DNA of 34,474 nucleotides from Bacteroidales bacterium (GCA_018401015.1 JAGYLP010000020.1:1-34474), one strand, 5' to 3'. Shown: positions 15,333 to 25,064, counted from the first letter of the stretch. Notes: a model not told the origin generated them from the sequence alone. Numbers and translations are program-made.

Positions 15333-15512
15333 GGGACACGATTTTTGGCTAAAGTAGGGAATTTGAATGAAATTGGGCGTCAGAACAGTTGGTGTTAGGT
15401 GCGCTTTTTATGCCTAGGGAAGCCCAGGGTTTGATTCAACGAATGAAGGGCAAAATCCAAAATTAGGTGGCTACTCCCCTTTAATGCGCATATCTGAATG
15501 CGCCGAAAAACT

Positions 15513-15842
15513 TTAATAACCCTGAAAATAAAACTCGATATGATCTTCCCGGACAAAAAAGAACAAGAGCTTTTCCAGGTTGAAGTAACTGCTTCCAATA
15601 ACCAGAAAGGGTCCGTCGAACGAGAATTCCTGCTTTCTGGTTAAGTCATAACTATTGGTTGCGGTGCTCTCTCCATACGATGTGACCCGATGGAACTTGA
15701 CCATTCCATTTTCGATGTTCTTGGCAGAGCTAATCGAATCAATTTTAGCAATCATTTCTTTGTAATCGGCATTTGATTGACTGTAGCTGATGAATCCTAG
15801 AAGTAAGAGCCATAAGATCAATCCATTTCGCATAAGTTTCAT
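15513..15842 (-). CDS. Small exported protein of unknown function
   Basis: A 109-aa protein with a clear signal peptide (M-K-L-M-R-N-G then a Leu-rich core, ending near S-Y-S-Q). The mature part of about 85 residues resembles no family I recognise; it ends E-D-H-I-E-F-Y-F-Q-G-Y. I use the ATG at 15842 because the nine codons upstream precede the basic n-region. It stands alone, flanked by about 180-200 bp non-coding stretches on both sides, and is probably periplasmic. Confidence 0.6.
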   Translation of the reverse strand: MKLMRNGLILWLLLLGFISYSQSNADYKEMIAKIDSISSAKNIENGMVKFHRVTSYGESTATNSYDLTRKQEFSFDGPFLVIGSSYFNLEKLLFFFVREDHIEFYFQGY

Positions 15843-16038
15843 GATATAGTTTTTATAATGGTACTTCAAAGTTCACCAAATAATTTGATTCCAAGCACCT
15901 GGAAAGAATATTTTACACAGCCAGATAATCCGGGTTTAAAGCTTTTTTTGACATCACCTAGCTACCCGAGGGAATGCAGGCAAGGAATACGAGAAAAAAC
16001 CATCCGCCGTTCCAATGAGCAAATGACTCTTAGTCCTT

Positions 16039-18030
16039 TTATTTCCTCAGAACCACTTTATATCGCCGATTAGCTTCATCGTGTACCCACAGATTATTAC
16101 TTTCGAGGTGCGAAATCCAGTGATACTCAAATGGCACAAAAATCTGATTATCCTTATCAACTACTCCGAATCGTTCATTTTTCCCGACAACCCATAGCTT
16201 CTCTTTGGGCCGATTCCAATGACCCAGAAATTTAATGGAATCGTACTCACAAGGCAGAAGGATTTCATTTTCAAAATTCACCACACCCCACTTCCCTTTG
16301 CGCTTCACCTTAAATATGTCCCGTTCCTGTTCGTAATGATCATCGTAGCGAAGCTCTTCATACTTTTCGGTCAATAATTCTTTTCCCGAATAATCCATCG
16401 CGCCTGTTTTTCCATTTCGGGAATAGAGCAAGTAACGGAGGTTAACACTCATGGCTTCGAGCTTATCATATTTGAAATCGATTAAAATCTCGAAGCTGGT
16501 ATCCATTACTCCGAATCTCCCGTTGGAATGTTGTAGAATCAGTTTATTCTGTTGAAACAACAACTCGTCGGTCATATCGAAGGGAGTAGCCGTCGATAGC
16601 TCTTTTGCTTCGAGTTCCGATTGGTGTTTAGTATAAAAATGACTCACTTGAATGGGATGGAATGATTGATGATACACCATTGGTAAAATCATTCTGTTCG
16701 AAGTAGTGTCGATGATTCCCAGCAAATCGACGTAACGGACAGAACAATAATTTGGGTTAAATCGAAAGTGCAAAGGTTCAATTATCCAGTCGGGTTGCAG
16801 ATTACCTGCATCCTTTTTCTTATTATCGACATCGATACGGTAAAATTCTCCGTTTTTTAGGACCAAGGCCGTAGAATCGGCAGAAAAATCTTCGACATAA
16901 TCGTATTCAAGCGGAATAATGGTTTCATAATCATGATTCCAGAATCCAAATTTCCCTTCTCGGGCAACCCGAAACAAACCCTTTTTATGTTGCAGGTCAA
17001 GCACTTCGTACTGAGGCGGGATAATCTCTTGAAAATCTTCGCTTAACAAGCCTTTTTTATTGTTCTTCGTAACATAAAAAACAGCCCGATTAGTTTCGGC
17101 ATCCAATCTATGGGAGTTTCGTCGGTAAATTTCATCGTAATGATTGAGGGTTAAGAGTTCATTTTGCTGCGGCAGGAAAATAGCAGCGTAGGTAAAATCA
17201 TTCGGCTTATTGTTCGGATCCTTTCCCGACATGAAATAAACAGGTAGTGTTTTTTCCGGATCGATGCTGAGGGAATAAGCATCGAACTTGTAGGCATCGA
17301 AAGTAATGGGAACCACGATTTTGTTTCGGTAGTTAATAATACCCCATTGCTGATTCTTCTGAACTAAAAGATAGGTGTAATAAGGAATAATAGCATCATA
17401 TTCCATTGGCACAACCAGGTTCCCGAGCGAATCGATTAAACCATATTTCACCTCTTTGACTTGACCAAAATCGGTGTCAGTGTAATGGGTAGAGGCTTGT
17501 TCTGCATAAGTAGTTGAAACCTTATAGAAACCGGAAAAATCAAATAGCACTTGTGGACTCTGATACCATACCCCTTTGTAGTCCTGACTACTGTGGTAAG
17601 GGAATAAATTTCGAAAGCCATGAGTTCTTCGCTGGATTGGAATCTCTCGAAAGCGTTTGGTTAAAGTCGATAAATCGTATTTCGTATTGAAAGCTTTTAC
17701 AATCGTGCCGGTAGTATCTCTGAAAAAATATTCATTTCCAACCGGCATCGGGTGAAACATGGAATGGTGCATGGCTCTGGGCTGAATTTGTTCCAGGAAA
17801 AATATTTTTCGATCCCAAAAATCAATATGATCCACTTCGATCATTTGTACTCCATCGTAAAAGGGATAATAAATGGTATCCAATTGGGTGGGCATTTTGG
17901 ATCGGAAAAGATCTTCGGCCTTCAAAGGTCTTTGGAGCGTATCATATTGAGCTTCAGCTGACCCCGAAAGGATAAGCAAAATCGACAGCACCCAAAAAAC
18001 CAGTCCCCTCATCGATCGTTCATTGGTCAT
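16039..18030 (-). CDS. Secreted WG-repeat protein
   Basis: A 663-aa protein with a signal peptide (hydrophobic core about residues 9-22, ending A-E-A-Q), then many degenerate WG beta repeats of the kind G-x-W/Y/F-G-x-x-(D/N)-x-x-x-x-x-x-x-P-x-x-Y-D. Clear units include K-Y-G-L-I-D-S-L-G-N, Q-W-G-I-I-N-Y-R-N-K, K-F-G-F-W-N-H-D, K-W-G-V-V-N-F-E-N-E and R-F-G-V-V-D-K-D-N-Q. The family is common in Bacteroidota, and its members are thought to be binding scaffolds of unknown ligand. ATG 18012 (M-R-G-L-V-F-W) is an alternative start. There is no T9SS tail, so it is probably periplasmic or surface-anchored by other means. Confidence 0.88.
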   Translation of the reverse strand: MTNERSMRGLVFWVLSILLILSGSAEAQYDTLQRPLKAEDLFRSKMPTQLDTIYYPFYDGVQMIEVDHIDFWDRKIFFLEQIQPRAMHHSMFHPMPVGNEYFFRDTTGTIVKAFNTKYDLSTLTKRFREIPIQRRTHGFRNLFPYHSSQDYKGVWYQSPQVLFDFSGFYKVSTTYAEQASTHYTDTDFGQVKEVKYGLIDSLGNLVVPMEYDAIIPYYTYLLVQKNQQWGIINYRNKIVVPITFDAYKFDAYSLSIDPEKTLPVYFMSGKDPNNKPNDFTYAAIFLPQQNELLTLNHYDEIYRRNSHRLDAETNRAVFYVTKNNKKGLLSEDFQEIIPPQYEVLDLQHKKGLFRVAREGKFGFWNHDYETIIPLEYDYVEDFSADSTALVLKNGEFYRIDVDNKKKDAGNLQPDWIIEPLHFRFNPNYCSVRYVDLLGIIDTTSNRMILPMVYHQSFHPIQVSHFYTKHQSELEAKELSTATPFDMTDELLFQQNKLILQHSNGRFGVMDTSFEILIDFKYDKLEAMSVNLRYLLYSRNGKTGAMDYSGKELLTEKYEELRYDDHYEQERDIFKVKRKGKWGVVNFENEILLPCEYDSIKFLGHWNRPKEKLWVVGKNERFGVVDKDNQIFVPFEYHWISHLESNNLWVHDEANRRYKVVLRK

Positions 18031-18406
18031 TGTTCCGTTTTAAATGGTAAGTATTATTAAACTAAGAAACATCCTTTGGCTGTACTTTATTATAGGAACC
18101 TGATAAAAGGCAGTTAGTTGAGAAAGAACAATCAACAAAGAGTTCATATAGAGGTTTAACTAGGATTAAGTGAGTACACATACAAAATTCCCTTTCAATG
18201 TCACGGGGAATGAAGGCGAATCGTAGAGCTAGCTATTGATTTTTTGTACCAAGGATGGGTAAGTGCATCAGGACAAATAGTAGTATATTGTCGTCCGTGT
18301 AGAATCTGGAATTGCCTAATTTTCGGAAATGACATGAGGATGAGGGATGGAAATTCTGGATTCTGAACTTAGTTTTAAATTAGGTAACGAATAAGTACTT
18401 ATTGAG
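18031..18406. other. 376-bp non-coding region
   Basis: No supported frame on either strand. It must contain the start signals of the WG-repeat gene (minus) and the DUF2200 gene (plus), but I could not identify a good TTG/TAnnTTTG pair for either. Confidence 0.5.
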
Positions 18407-18772
18407 ATGCGAGTAACACCCGAACATAACAAGCGAATGGCAAATTTGACATTTGCGGAGGTCTATCCACATTACTTGACCAAAGTAGAGAAGAAATCCA
18501 GGACCAAAGATGAATTGCATGCAGTAATAGAATGGCTGACCGGTTTTGACGCGAAGATCATTCAACGACTTACAGAAGAGCAAGTTACATTTGAAACCTT
18601 TTTCAAGCAAGCCGAGTTGAATCCCCATGCGGACTTAATCAAAGGAGTAATTTGCGGATATAGGATAGAGGAAATTGACAATCCGCTTACAAAGCAGATC
18701 AGGTTTCTCGACAAATTAGTCGACGAACTAGCTAAGGGGAAGCCGTTGGAAAAAATTCTGAGGAAAGGCTAA
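18407..18772 (+). CDS. DUF2200 family protein
   Basis: A 121-aa cytoplasmic protein that follows the DUF2200 pattern from end to end: M-T-F-A-x-V-Y-P-H-Y-like (here L-T-F-A-E-V-Y-P-H-Y-L-T-K-V-E-K-K), then H-A-V-I-E-W-L-T-G-F-D, then V-T-F-E-T-F-F, then I-K-G-V-I-C-G-Y-R-I-E-E-I-D-N-P-L, ending L-D-K-L-V-D-E-L-A-K-G-K. Length is typical. Function is not known for the family. It is a single gene with no close neighbours on its strand. Confidence 0.93.
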   Translation: MRVTPEHNKRMANLTFAEVYPHYLTKVEKKSRTKDELHAVIEWLTGFDAKIIQRLTEEQVTFETFFKQAELNPHADLIKGVICGYRIEEIDNPLTKQIRFLDKLVDELAKGKPLEKILRKG

Positions 18773-18854
18773 CATCGGGAACTCCGGAATATTTGGGCGT
18801 GAGTCGGTTAAAGTTGGAAAGTGGAGCGAATCTATCCTGGTATGGACTAGTGCA

Positions 18855-18890
18855 GAAAGCCATTTTTTTATATCGGAAAGCCATTTTTTT
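18855..18890. repeat. Short tandem 15-bp repeat in the DUF2200-NfeD intergenic region
   Basis: GAAAGCCATTTTTTT occurs at 18855-18869 and again at 18876-18890 (21-bp period). The surrounding non-coding stretch 18773-19106 otherwise holds only a degenerate inverted copy of the CCGGGAGTTCCCG repeat near 18775-18790, with no gene. Confidence 0.6.
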
Positions 18891-19106
18891 CACTTGCGAA
18901 TAGTATATCAATCAGAAGATTATTTAAATTAGTTGCGTTTAAATTGAAAAGGATGAATGTCCCCCGAATGCAGGTAGGTTTGAGTGGGCTATTGGATGCA
19001 TAGCTCGTTGGATAGTTGATTAAAGGCAATGTGATTCGAATTTGGGGACGGAAGTTCGATTTTATAACACTTGGAAAAAAGATCAATTAACAGAATAATT
19101 AAAAAA

Positions 19107-19544
19107 ATGGAAACCTGGCACATCTTATTAACCATCGGAATAATTGCATTTATTGCTGAAATTTTTACAGCAGGATTCATTTCCGGAGCCATTGGTATCG
19201 GAGTAATTTTCGCTGCCATAGGCAATTACATGGGATTGGAAATAAAATGGCAAATATTACTATTTGCATTTGGATTGGCATTAACCTATTTTCTAATAAG
19301 ACCCATCATAACAAAATATGGGTATCGAAAGGATAAAATCAGAACAAACCAAGATGCCTTAATCCATAAAATTGGAGCAGTAACCGAAGAGATAAACCTT
19401 TCAAAAGATACAGGCAGGATTAAGATTGATGGCGACGACTGGAAGGCAAAATCAATTGATCACGAGATTATTCCAATTGGGACCATGGTTACTGTTGTTG
19501 AAATAGATAGTATTGTTTTAATCGTTAAACCAATAAATAATTAG
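19107..19544 (+). CDS. NfeD-like membrane protein
   Basis: A 145-aa protein with three hydrophobic segments in the first about 75 residues (I-L-L-T-I-G-I-I-A-F-I-A-E-I-F-T-A-G-F is the typical NfeD beginning). A soluble OB-fold domain follows, with G-A-V-T-E-E-I and closing I-P-I-G-T-M-V-T-V-V-E-I-D. NfeD proteins work with SPFH proteins in membrane microdomains, and an SPFH gene follows after 2 bp. The ATG at 19107 begins M-E-T-W-H-I-L-L; the TTG-initiated extension from 19071 is rejected because it adds a charged tail before the first helix. Confidence 0.92.
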   Translation: METWHILLTIGIIAFIAEIFTAGFISGAIGIGVIFAAIGNYMGLEIKWQILLFAFGLALTYFLIRPIITKYGYRKDKIRTNQDALIHKIGAVTEEINLSKDTGRIKIDGDDWKAKSIDHEIIPIGTMVTVVEIDSIVLIVKPINN

Positions 19545-19546
19545 TT

Positions 19547-20530
19547 ATGGGAGTGATAATCATTGCAGGAGCTATTGCTCTTTTCGTATTAATCTTTGCC
19601 GTTGCGGGTTTTAAAATTGTGCAACAAGCTGAAGTCATTGTAATCGAACGACTTGGAAAATATAGCCGTACCTTACATTCAGGAATAAACATCATTTGGC
19701 CTATCATAGATAAGCCGCGAGAAATTACGTGGAGATATGTTGTTGAAGGGGCCGACGACAGGAAACAAATTCGATTTAGCACGAAGTCTAGAATTGATAT
19801 TCGAGAGACTGTTTATGACTTTCCGAAACAAAATGTCATTACGAAGGACAATGTAAATGTTCGAATAAATGCCTTGCTCTATTTCCAAATTATGGATCCT
19901 GTGAAAGCGATTTATGAAATAGAAAACTTACCCGATGCCATTGAAAAATTAACCCAAACTACACTTAGAAATGTAATTGGTGAATTAGAGCTAGATGAAT
20001 CCTTAAGTTCACGCGATACCATCAATTCAAAGCTACGGACGATCCTGGATGAAGCAACCAATAAATGGGGTGTAAAGGTTAATCGGGTAGAGTTACAGGA
20101 TATTAATCCGCCAGAAGACATCAAGCAAGCAATGGAGAAGCAAATGCGGGCCGAAAGAGATAGAAGAGCTGCCGTATTGGATGCAGAAGGGAAAAAGACC
20201 GCAAAAGTTCTGGAAGCGGAAGGATTTCGGGAAAGTGAAATCAAAAAGGCGGAAGGAGAAAAACAATCTGAGATTCTAAGGGCAGAAGGACAGGCTCAAG
20301 CCAGAATTAGAATTGCTGAGGCTGAAGCTGAAGCAATTAAGCTCGTTACCAATGCGATTAGCTCAAAAAATGGCGACCCAATCAACTATCTAATAGCAAC
20401 AAAATATATCGATACACTTCAAGAAATGGTATCTGGAAAGGACAATAAAACGATTTACATGCCATTCGAAGCAACCGGTGTTTTGAGTTCAATTGGTGGA
20501 ATAAAAGAAATGCTGATTAATCAAAAATAG
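19547..20530 (+). CDS. SPFH/Band 7 protein (stomatin/paraslipin type)
   Basis: A 327-aa protein with one N-terminal membrane helix (about residues 3-23). The Band 7 domain follows (V-I-V-I-E-R-L-G-K-Y-S-R-T-L-x-x-G-I-N near 31-50; Y-D-F-P-K-Q-N-V-I-T-K-D-N-V near 90-103). Then comes a long Ala/Glu-rich coiled coil (A-E-R-D-R-R-A-A-V-L-D-A-E-G onward, about 205-265), and a C-terminal G-V-L-S-S-I-G-G-I-K-E. This is the QmcA/paraslipin layout. It forms an operon with the NfeD gene, and together they probably build an oligomeric inner-membrane scaffold. Confidence 0.94.
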   Translation: MGVIIIAGAIALFVLIFAVAGFKIVQQAEVIVIERLGKYSRTLHSGINIIWPIIDKPREITWRYVVEGADDRKQIRFSTKSRIDIRETVYDFPKQNVITKDNVNVRINALLYFQIMDPVKAIYEIENLPDAIEKLTQTTLRNVIGELELDESLSSRDTINSKLRTILDEATNKWGVKVNRVELQDINPPEDIKQAMEKQMRAERDRRAAVLDAEGKKTAKVLEAEGFRESEIKKAEGEKQSEILRAEGQAQARIRIAEAEAEAIKLVTNAISSKNGDPINYLIATKYIDTLQEMVSGKDNKTIYMPFEATGVLSSIGGIKEMLINQK

Positions 20531-20905
20531 CTAGCCCCCGACCGCACAAACTGCCCCACCGGCAAGTCGTTCACAAGGAGAACTATTTGCAAGTGATTTG
20601 AAATGGCCTATGGGGTCTGTCCGCAATCGATGCCACCACCCGAATAATTTGGGGAATTCAAGAATGGCACGATTTGAATCAGATTACCCAAAGCCCTGCT
20701 ATACCAACAACATACATTGGCAAGATTTATATCGGATAGCTACAGAGGAACTCATCCCTTCCTTGCCCCGTTTATTAGCCTCTAAGCCCGTCGAATCTTT
20801 TGCTCCAATAGCGAGGGTTACTAAGGATTAAATGGCGCTGTTTGCGCCAGATTAACGAAGCAGAATCGATTTCACATTGAAATCAAAACAGTAACGTCTT
20901 TGGAA
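20531..20905. other. 375-bp non-coding region between convergent genes
   Basis: A 77-codon frame (20598-20831, plus) is open but has no recognisable domain and an atypical composition (Pro, Arg and His rich), so I do not call it. The stretch may hold decayed coding DNA. I see no terminator with a T run for either flanking operon. Confidence 0.45.
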
Positions 20906-21529
20906 TCAATTCTCCATCAATTGTAATCCTTCCATAGCCGATGAGCCGGTAGGAGTATTCATGAGAGCCTTGTTAAACAACACCCTGGCTTCCCGGTATT
21001 TTTTTAACTGAAAATTCGTCCAGGCATACATTACCAGGGCATCGTAGTCGAAGGGATATAAACTCACCACCTTTTCGAAGTATTTTTCAGCTTTCAGGTA
21101 ATCTTTCTGACCGTAGTAAATTAATCCCAGCCGATGCATCGCAATAGTGTTATTAGGCATAATTTCCAGTATTTTTTCGTACTGACTGATTACGGCAGTC
21201 CAGTTTCCCATTGCTGCCTGTGGCAACACAATGCCAAAACGGGGCTCAACAGCAAATTGCTTGAGAGCAATAGCTTTGTTGTAATAGCTTTGAGCTTCGC
21301 TAAATAAGCCCGATGAATAGGTTAGCCAGCCTAATCGAAGGTTAATTTCGTACGAATTTTCGTTGTAAATTTCTTTTAAATTGAGAATTGCTTCCGAAAG
21401 GTTGCCAGCAGCCTCGTTCAAATAACTTTTCTGAAAGCCATCGATACTTTTCTCATAATCTTGTGCATTAGCAATCGCTCCAATAGTTAATAGCACAAGA
21501 GCTATGCTTAATTTTTTTAAAACTTCCAT
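20906..21529 (-). CDS. Exported tetratricopeptide-repeat protein
   Basis: A 207-aa protein with a signal peptide (M-E-V-L-K-K then a hydrophobic core ending A-N-A-Q) and at least four TPR-like helical pairs: N-L-S-E-A-I-L-N-L, L-F-S-E-A-Q-S-Y-Y-N-K-A-I-A-L, A-M-H-R-L-G-L-I-Y-Y-G-Q-K-D-Y-L-K-A-E-K-Y-F, then K-K-Y-R-E-A-R-V-L-F-N-K-A-L. It is the last gene of the operon running from the PqqD-like gene. Its start lies inside the end of the beta-barrel gene (13-bp overlap). It is likely a periplasmic adaptor for the upstream outer-membrane protein; the partner is inferred from position only. Confidence 0.8.
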   Translation of the reverse strand: MEVLKKLSIALVLLTIGAIANAQDYEKSIDGFQKSYLNEAAGNLSEAILNLKEIYNENSYEINLRLGWLTYSSGLFSEAQSYYNKAIALKQFAVEPRFGIVLPQAAMGNWTAVISQYEKILEIMPNNTIAMHRLGLIYYGQKDYLKAEKYFEKVVSLYPFDYDALVMYAWTNFQLKKYREARVLFNKALMNTPTGSSAMEGLQLMEN

Positions 21530-22854
21530 ATTATTCCTCCTGTAATTGATTGATATTTCATTGATTTATTGTTAGATGTATTAAAAACATCGTCGTCTGG
21601 CACAAACATAGTTTCTGAATGATAGTTTCTGTACCCGATGTACAAGGTGCTCCCCGACTTGTATAATGGGAAAATCAAGTTAACACCATAAATAGAATTG
21701 AATTTTTCCAGGCTGTTGTAGGTTAGCTCGGAAAATGGATCGTAGAAATTGGTAAAACCACCATGCATCCATAAGCCTTCGAGCCAAAGATTTTTATGCA
21801 CTTTCAGTCCTATTTTATGCGATTGAATATTTTGTGTTTCACTGTTGGCGTTTTGTTGCTGAACGTGTTTATACAGTGCTCCTGTATAGTAGAAATTTAA
21901 GTTTCCAAAAGGGAATAGACTCACTAATAAGCCCATATTGTTTTGTGTGCTTAGGTTGAAATTAGAGTGTGCAACAGCTAAGCCCACCTCCACAATTCCA
22001 AGTTGCTTTTTTACTTTTAAAGCTAGGGCAGCTTCGTTAAACGTGTCATAAGTATATACCTTTCTGTCGTTACCCGAGCTAACAGTATAATCATAAACAA
22101 TTGGTACACGATAATTTACAAACGAAATAGCCGGGGTAAAGGTAAAGCCATAAAAGGGCGTTACATCAACAGCTAAATGATAATTGTACTGACGTAAGGT
22201 TTGCGATTCTGACAAATAGGAAGTTGTATCCACCACTTCGAGTGCATAACCATCCCTATATAAAACATTTAGGTGATGGCGAGCCAGCACCGACGAACCC
22301 ATTTGGTGATTCAGACTAACCGCTAAATTGAATGATTTATTGGGCATTATTTGACTGCCGTCTATACCGGTTGGTGCCGTTTGCATTAATTCGTCCTTAA
22401 ACTGATTGCTCAGTCCATTTCCAAGGCCAAGATATATCCCTAATTCGGTGAAAATTTTAGGTTCTCCCTTGTCGATAAAATTTCTCAAAGTCGATGGAAA
22501 ATGGCTCTTCAATTTCAGAGCATCGTTGCTTCTTCCGCTGTACTGGTAACAATAATAAAGGTGCTCAGAGGCAATGGCATCGTTGTGGCTAAACTCCAGC
22601 GCTTGTTTGTAATGAGGAATAGCCTGTCGATAGCGTTTCTTCATATAGTAAGCATAAGCCATTCGTACGCGTAAATAGTAATAATCGATTTGTTGGTCAA
22701 CTGCCAATTCACCAATTTTTATAATCCGGTTCCAGTCGCTGTTTAGGTAAGCACGATAGGTCGCTGTATCGACCTGAATAAAAGTCAAATCCGACTGTGC
22801 ATTTAATGAAATGAGCGACAGAAAAACCGAGTATAATACGATTAATTTTTTCAT
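21517..22854 (-). CDS. TPR plus outer-membrane beta-barrel protein
   Basis: A 445-aa protein with a signal peptide (M-K-K-L-I-V-L-Y ... L-N-A-Q). A short helical TPR-like region follows (about residues 40-115, Y-R-Q-A-I-P-H-Y-K-Q-A-L-E). The rest, about 300 residues, is of alternating amphipathic strands that end I-T-G-G-I-I-W-K-F. A C-terminal aromatic residue after alternating strands is the usual end of an outer-membrane barrel. It overlaps the UT-M23 fusion gene by 4 bp (ATGA) and the next TPR gene by 13 bp, so all three are coupled. It may form the outer-membrane part of an export, import or sensing apparatus; no specific family is recognised. Confidence 0.72.
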   Translation of the reverse strand: MKKLIVLYSVFLSLISLNAQSDLTFIQVDTATYRAYLNSDWNRIIKIGELAVDQQIDYYYLRVRMAYAYYMKKRYRQAIPHYKQALEFSHNDAIASEHLYYCYQYSGRSNDALKLKSHFPSTLRNFIDKGEPKIFTELGIYLGLGNGLSNQFKDELMQTAPTGIDGSQIMPNKSFNLAVSLNHQMGSSVLARHHLNVLYRDGYALEVVDTTSYLSESQTLRQYNYHLAVDVTPFYGFTFTPAISFVNYRVPIVYDYTVSSGNDRKVYTYDTFNEAALALKVKKQLGIVEVGLAVAHSNFNLSTQNNMGLLVSLFPFGNLNFYYTGALYKHVQQQNANSETQNIQSHKIGLKVHKNLWLEGLWMHGGFTNFYDPFSELTYNSLEKFNSIYGVNLIFPLYKSGSTLYIGYRNYHSETMFVPDDDVFNTSNNKSMKYQSITGGIIWKF

Positions 22855-25064
22855 CTTTTAAAGTGAATGGCTCCCTGCTTCGAAAGTACTTGCATCGTTT
22901 TAATTCCCCGAGCGTCGATTTCAATTTTAAATTTTTTCGTTTCCAAAAGTCTATTCATAAAGTAATTATTCATAGCGGCTTCCAGAACAATTAACGATGG
23001 AGATAGGGTATCATCTACTTGCCGACAGGCAATGGTATATTTCGATTTTGCGAGCTGCACAAAAGGGCTGATAAAATCGTGGAACCACAAAATTGTGCGA
23101 GGGAATGTTAAGTAAAGTGGAAATTGATCGTGTACGATTAGATCCTGATAATATCCTTTTTGTACCCTTAGGAGGGAGAGGAACAGCTGGTACAAATAAC
23201 TTTTCTTATTACCTTCGAAATATGTAAAGTAAAAGATGGTTTTGTCGCTTTCAAAATAGGCCATAGCACCCGTTTGAGCGCAATAAAAATACGACTGATT
23301 TAGCTCATTAACGCGAACTTCCCATTGAGCTTCAATTTGTTGATCGGCCTCAACAACCGTAAATTTCAGGATTTGACCCGGGATAAAATCCAGCGCATCA
23401 GCCAGTAAATTATTTACTTCGATATTAGACACCCATTGATCCTGTGCGGGTTTTGAGTGCGTATGTAAGGCAAATAAACCATGCTTGTGTTCAATGTAGT
23501 TACTTAGTGGATAATCCATGGTAACCGCACCGATATATGGATAAGGCTGAATTTGGAAATGCAGATGCGGGTAAGGCGAACGACCGGAATTGCCACAATT
23601 GCCAATTGGTTGTCCAAACTTCACTTCATCTCCTTTTTTTACAGTAATCGACCCCTTTTTAAGATGACTCAATTTGGTGTAAATACCATTACGGTGTTTA
23701 ATAATTACTGTATTCCCCCAATTATCAATTAAGTTGGGTTTGCCTATAATATTGTCAGCAATTCCGTCGGTGACGTTTTCCACGACACCATCCTCGGGAG
23801 CAATAACCGGTTTATTAAAGCAATAATAGTCTTCGGGATAATCACCTTCGTTTTTGTATTGGTTTCCATCCGGGCCCTCAATATTAAAATCCCAGGCATA
23901 GCGGTATGGGCCTTTGTGAGTATGCTCTCCATCGTGTCCTTGTGAGACCTTCCAATGACCGAAAAACGGCAATTTAATTGGAGTAAAGAGTTTAAACCGA
24001 AAACGTTCCTTGTTATTTAGGAAAATATACAAGTTTTTTTCAGGTGCATTATATTGAAAATAAACCTCGGAAAGTGAATATGAATATTTTTCTCTGAATT
24101 TAAGGGAATAGATAAAAAGGAAAACAACCAAATTAAAGGGTAGCGAATATATCGGCAATCTGAATTGCATGAAAATCATGTTCATACTGATGGTTAAAAT
24201 GGCTACAAAGGGAATTAATAAAATCATCCACAGATAAGCATTTCGCGAGGGAATTAAAAAGAAACCGCCCAGTGCAATAGACGAAAGGATGTAGTTAAAA
24301 CCGAAAAAACTATAGTCGTAAATAGTTATTTCGGCCCCTATCAGATTATAAAACCCATACGCAAGGAAAAAACCAATTAAGGAGAGTGAAAAGGCAATTC
24401 GCGAAAAAAGCAACAAACCGAAAGATAAAAGAAACCCGCTTAACACATTGTACTGAAACAAGATGGCACTTAACGATATAAAATAAGCACGCAGAGATGC
24501 CGGCAAGGGCAGATGATTCACTCTTTCATACAAATCCAGGAGTGTTTGGCCACCTAAATGGTATAATTCATTGGTTGTAAAAATGCCTCGCTCATTGATT
24601 CCCAGCACATTAAAGCTTGATGTTGCCAGCATGAAAATCCATAACCCAAGAATAAACGGAATACTTAAAAAGGGTAAACCATATTTCCCTATTACTCCCT
24701 GTAGGGATATAGATATAAAAAAAGTAAATAGCGATGCCAATATGACAATAAAGACCAGATAACAGGTAGGACTAAAATGAACCCCTAAGCCAAGGCCGAC
24801 CAACAGGCTGTTGAATCCAAGCAAGCCTTTTCTGAGTGTATTCCTGTCGAAACTGAGAGTTAGACCGGTAACCACCGTTACAAGAACAGCCAGGAGGCCA
24901 AAGAGCCCGGTGTAGAAATCGAAAAAAGTAACCAGTAAAATAAGAGAAGCAAATACCTTGTGGGTCGAGAAAAATATTTGCGAATAACTGTTTAAAATAA
25001 TCTCAATAAACTCTTTTCCGAATGAATGTTGAGCAGCTATGGAATTCGAAATTTTACTGAACAT
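22851..25064 (-). CDS. Urea-transporter-like membrane domain fused to an M23 peptidase
   Basis: A 737-aa fusion. Residues about 15-325 form a polytopic membrane domain of the urea transporter (UT/Yut) family. It shows the internal duplication typical of UTs: G-L-L-G-F-N-S-L-L-V-G-L-G-L-G (80-94) and G-F-N-Y-I-L-S-S-I-A-L-G-G (255-267). Residues about 365-515 form an M23/LytM-type metallopeptidase with candidate Zn/catalytic residues H383, D392 (W-D-F), H467 (S-H-L) and H500-x-H502 (H-L-H-F). About 220 further residues have no recognisable domain. M23 enzymes usually cut peptidoglycan peptides outside the membrane, so the peptidase would hang in the periplasm below the channel. It follows the decarboxylase by 16 bp and overlaps the barrel gene. 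Confidence 0.85.
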   Translation of the reverse strand: MFSKISNSIAAQHSFGKEFIEIILNSYSQIFFSTHKVFASLILLVTFFDFYTGLFGLLAVLVTVVTGLTLSFDRNTLRKGLLGFNSLLVGLGLGVHFSPTCYLVFIVILASLFTFFISISLQGVIGKYGLPFLSIPFILGLWIFMLATSSFNVLGINERGIFTTNELYHLGGQTLLDLYERVNHLPLPASLRAYFISLSAILFQYNVLSGFLLSFGLLLFSRIAFSLSLIGFFLAYGFYNLIGAEITIYDYSFFGFNYILSSIALGGFFLIPSRNAYLWMILLIPFVAILTISMNMIFMQFRLPIYSLPFNLVVFLFIYSLKFREKYSYSLSEVYFQYNAPEKNLYIFLNNKERFRFKLFTPIKLPFFGHWKVSQGHDGEHTHKGPYRYAWDFNIEGPDGNQYKNEGDYPEDYYCFNKPVIAPEDGVVENVTDGIADNIIGKPNLIDNWGNTVIIKHRNGIYTKLSHLKKGSITVKKGDEVKFGQPIGNCGNSGRSPYPHLHFQIQPYPYIGAVTMDYPLSNYIEHKHGLFALHTHSKPAQDQWVSNIEVNNLLADALDFIPGQILKFTVVEADQQIEAQWEVRVNELNQSYFYCAQTGAMAYFESDKTIFYFTYFEGNKKSYLYQLFLSLLRVQKGYYQDLIVHDQFPLYLTFPRTILWFHDFISPFVQLAKSKYTIACRQVDDTLSPSLIVLEAAMNNYFMNRLLETKKFKIEIDARGIKTMQVLSKQGAIHFKR

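Noticed and set aside
20598-20831. 77-aa plus-strand frame after the SPFH gene
   Set aside because: No recognisable motif, atypical amino-acid composition and no promoter; treated as non-coding.
22851-25064. UT-M23 fusion considered as a sequencing or assembly join of two genes
   Set aside because: The frame is continuous for 737 codons without a stop, and both neighbours overlap or abut it in proper operon order, so a real fusion is more likely.
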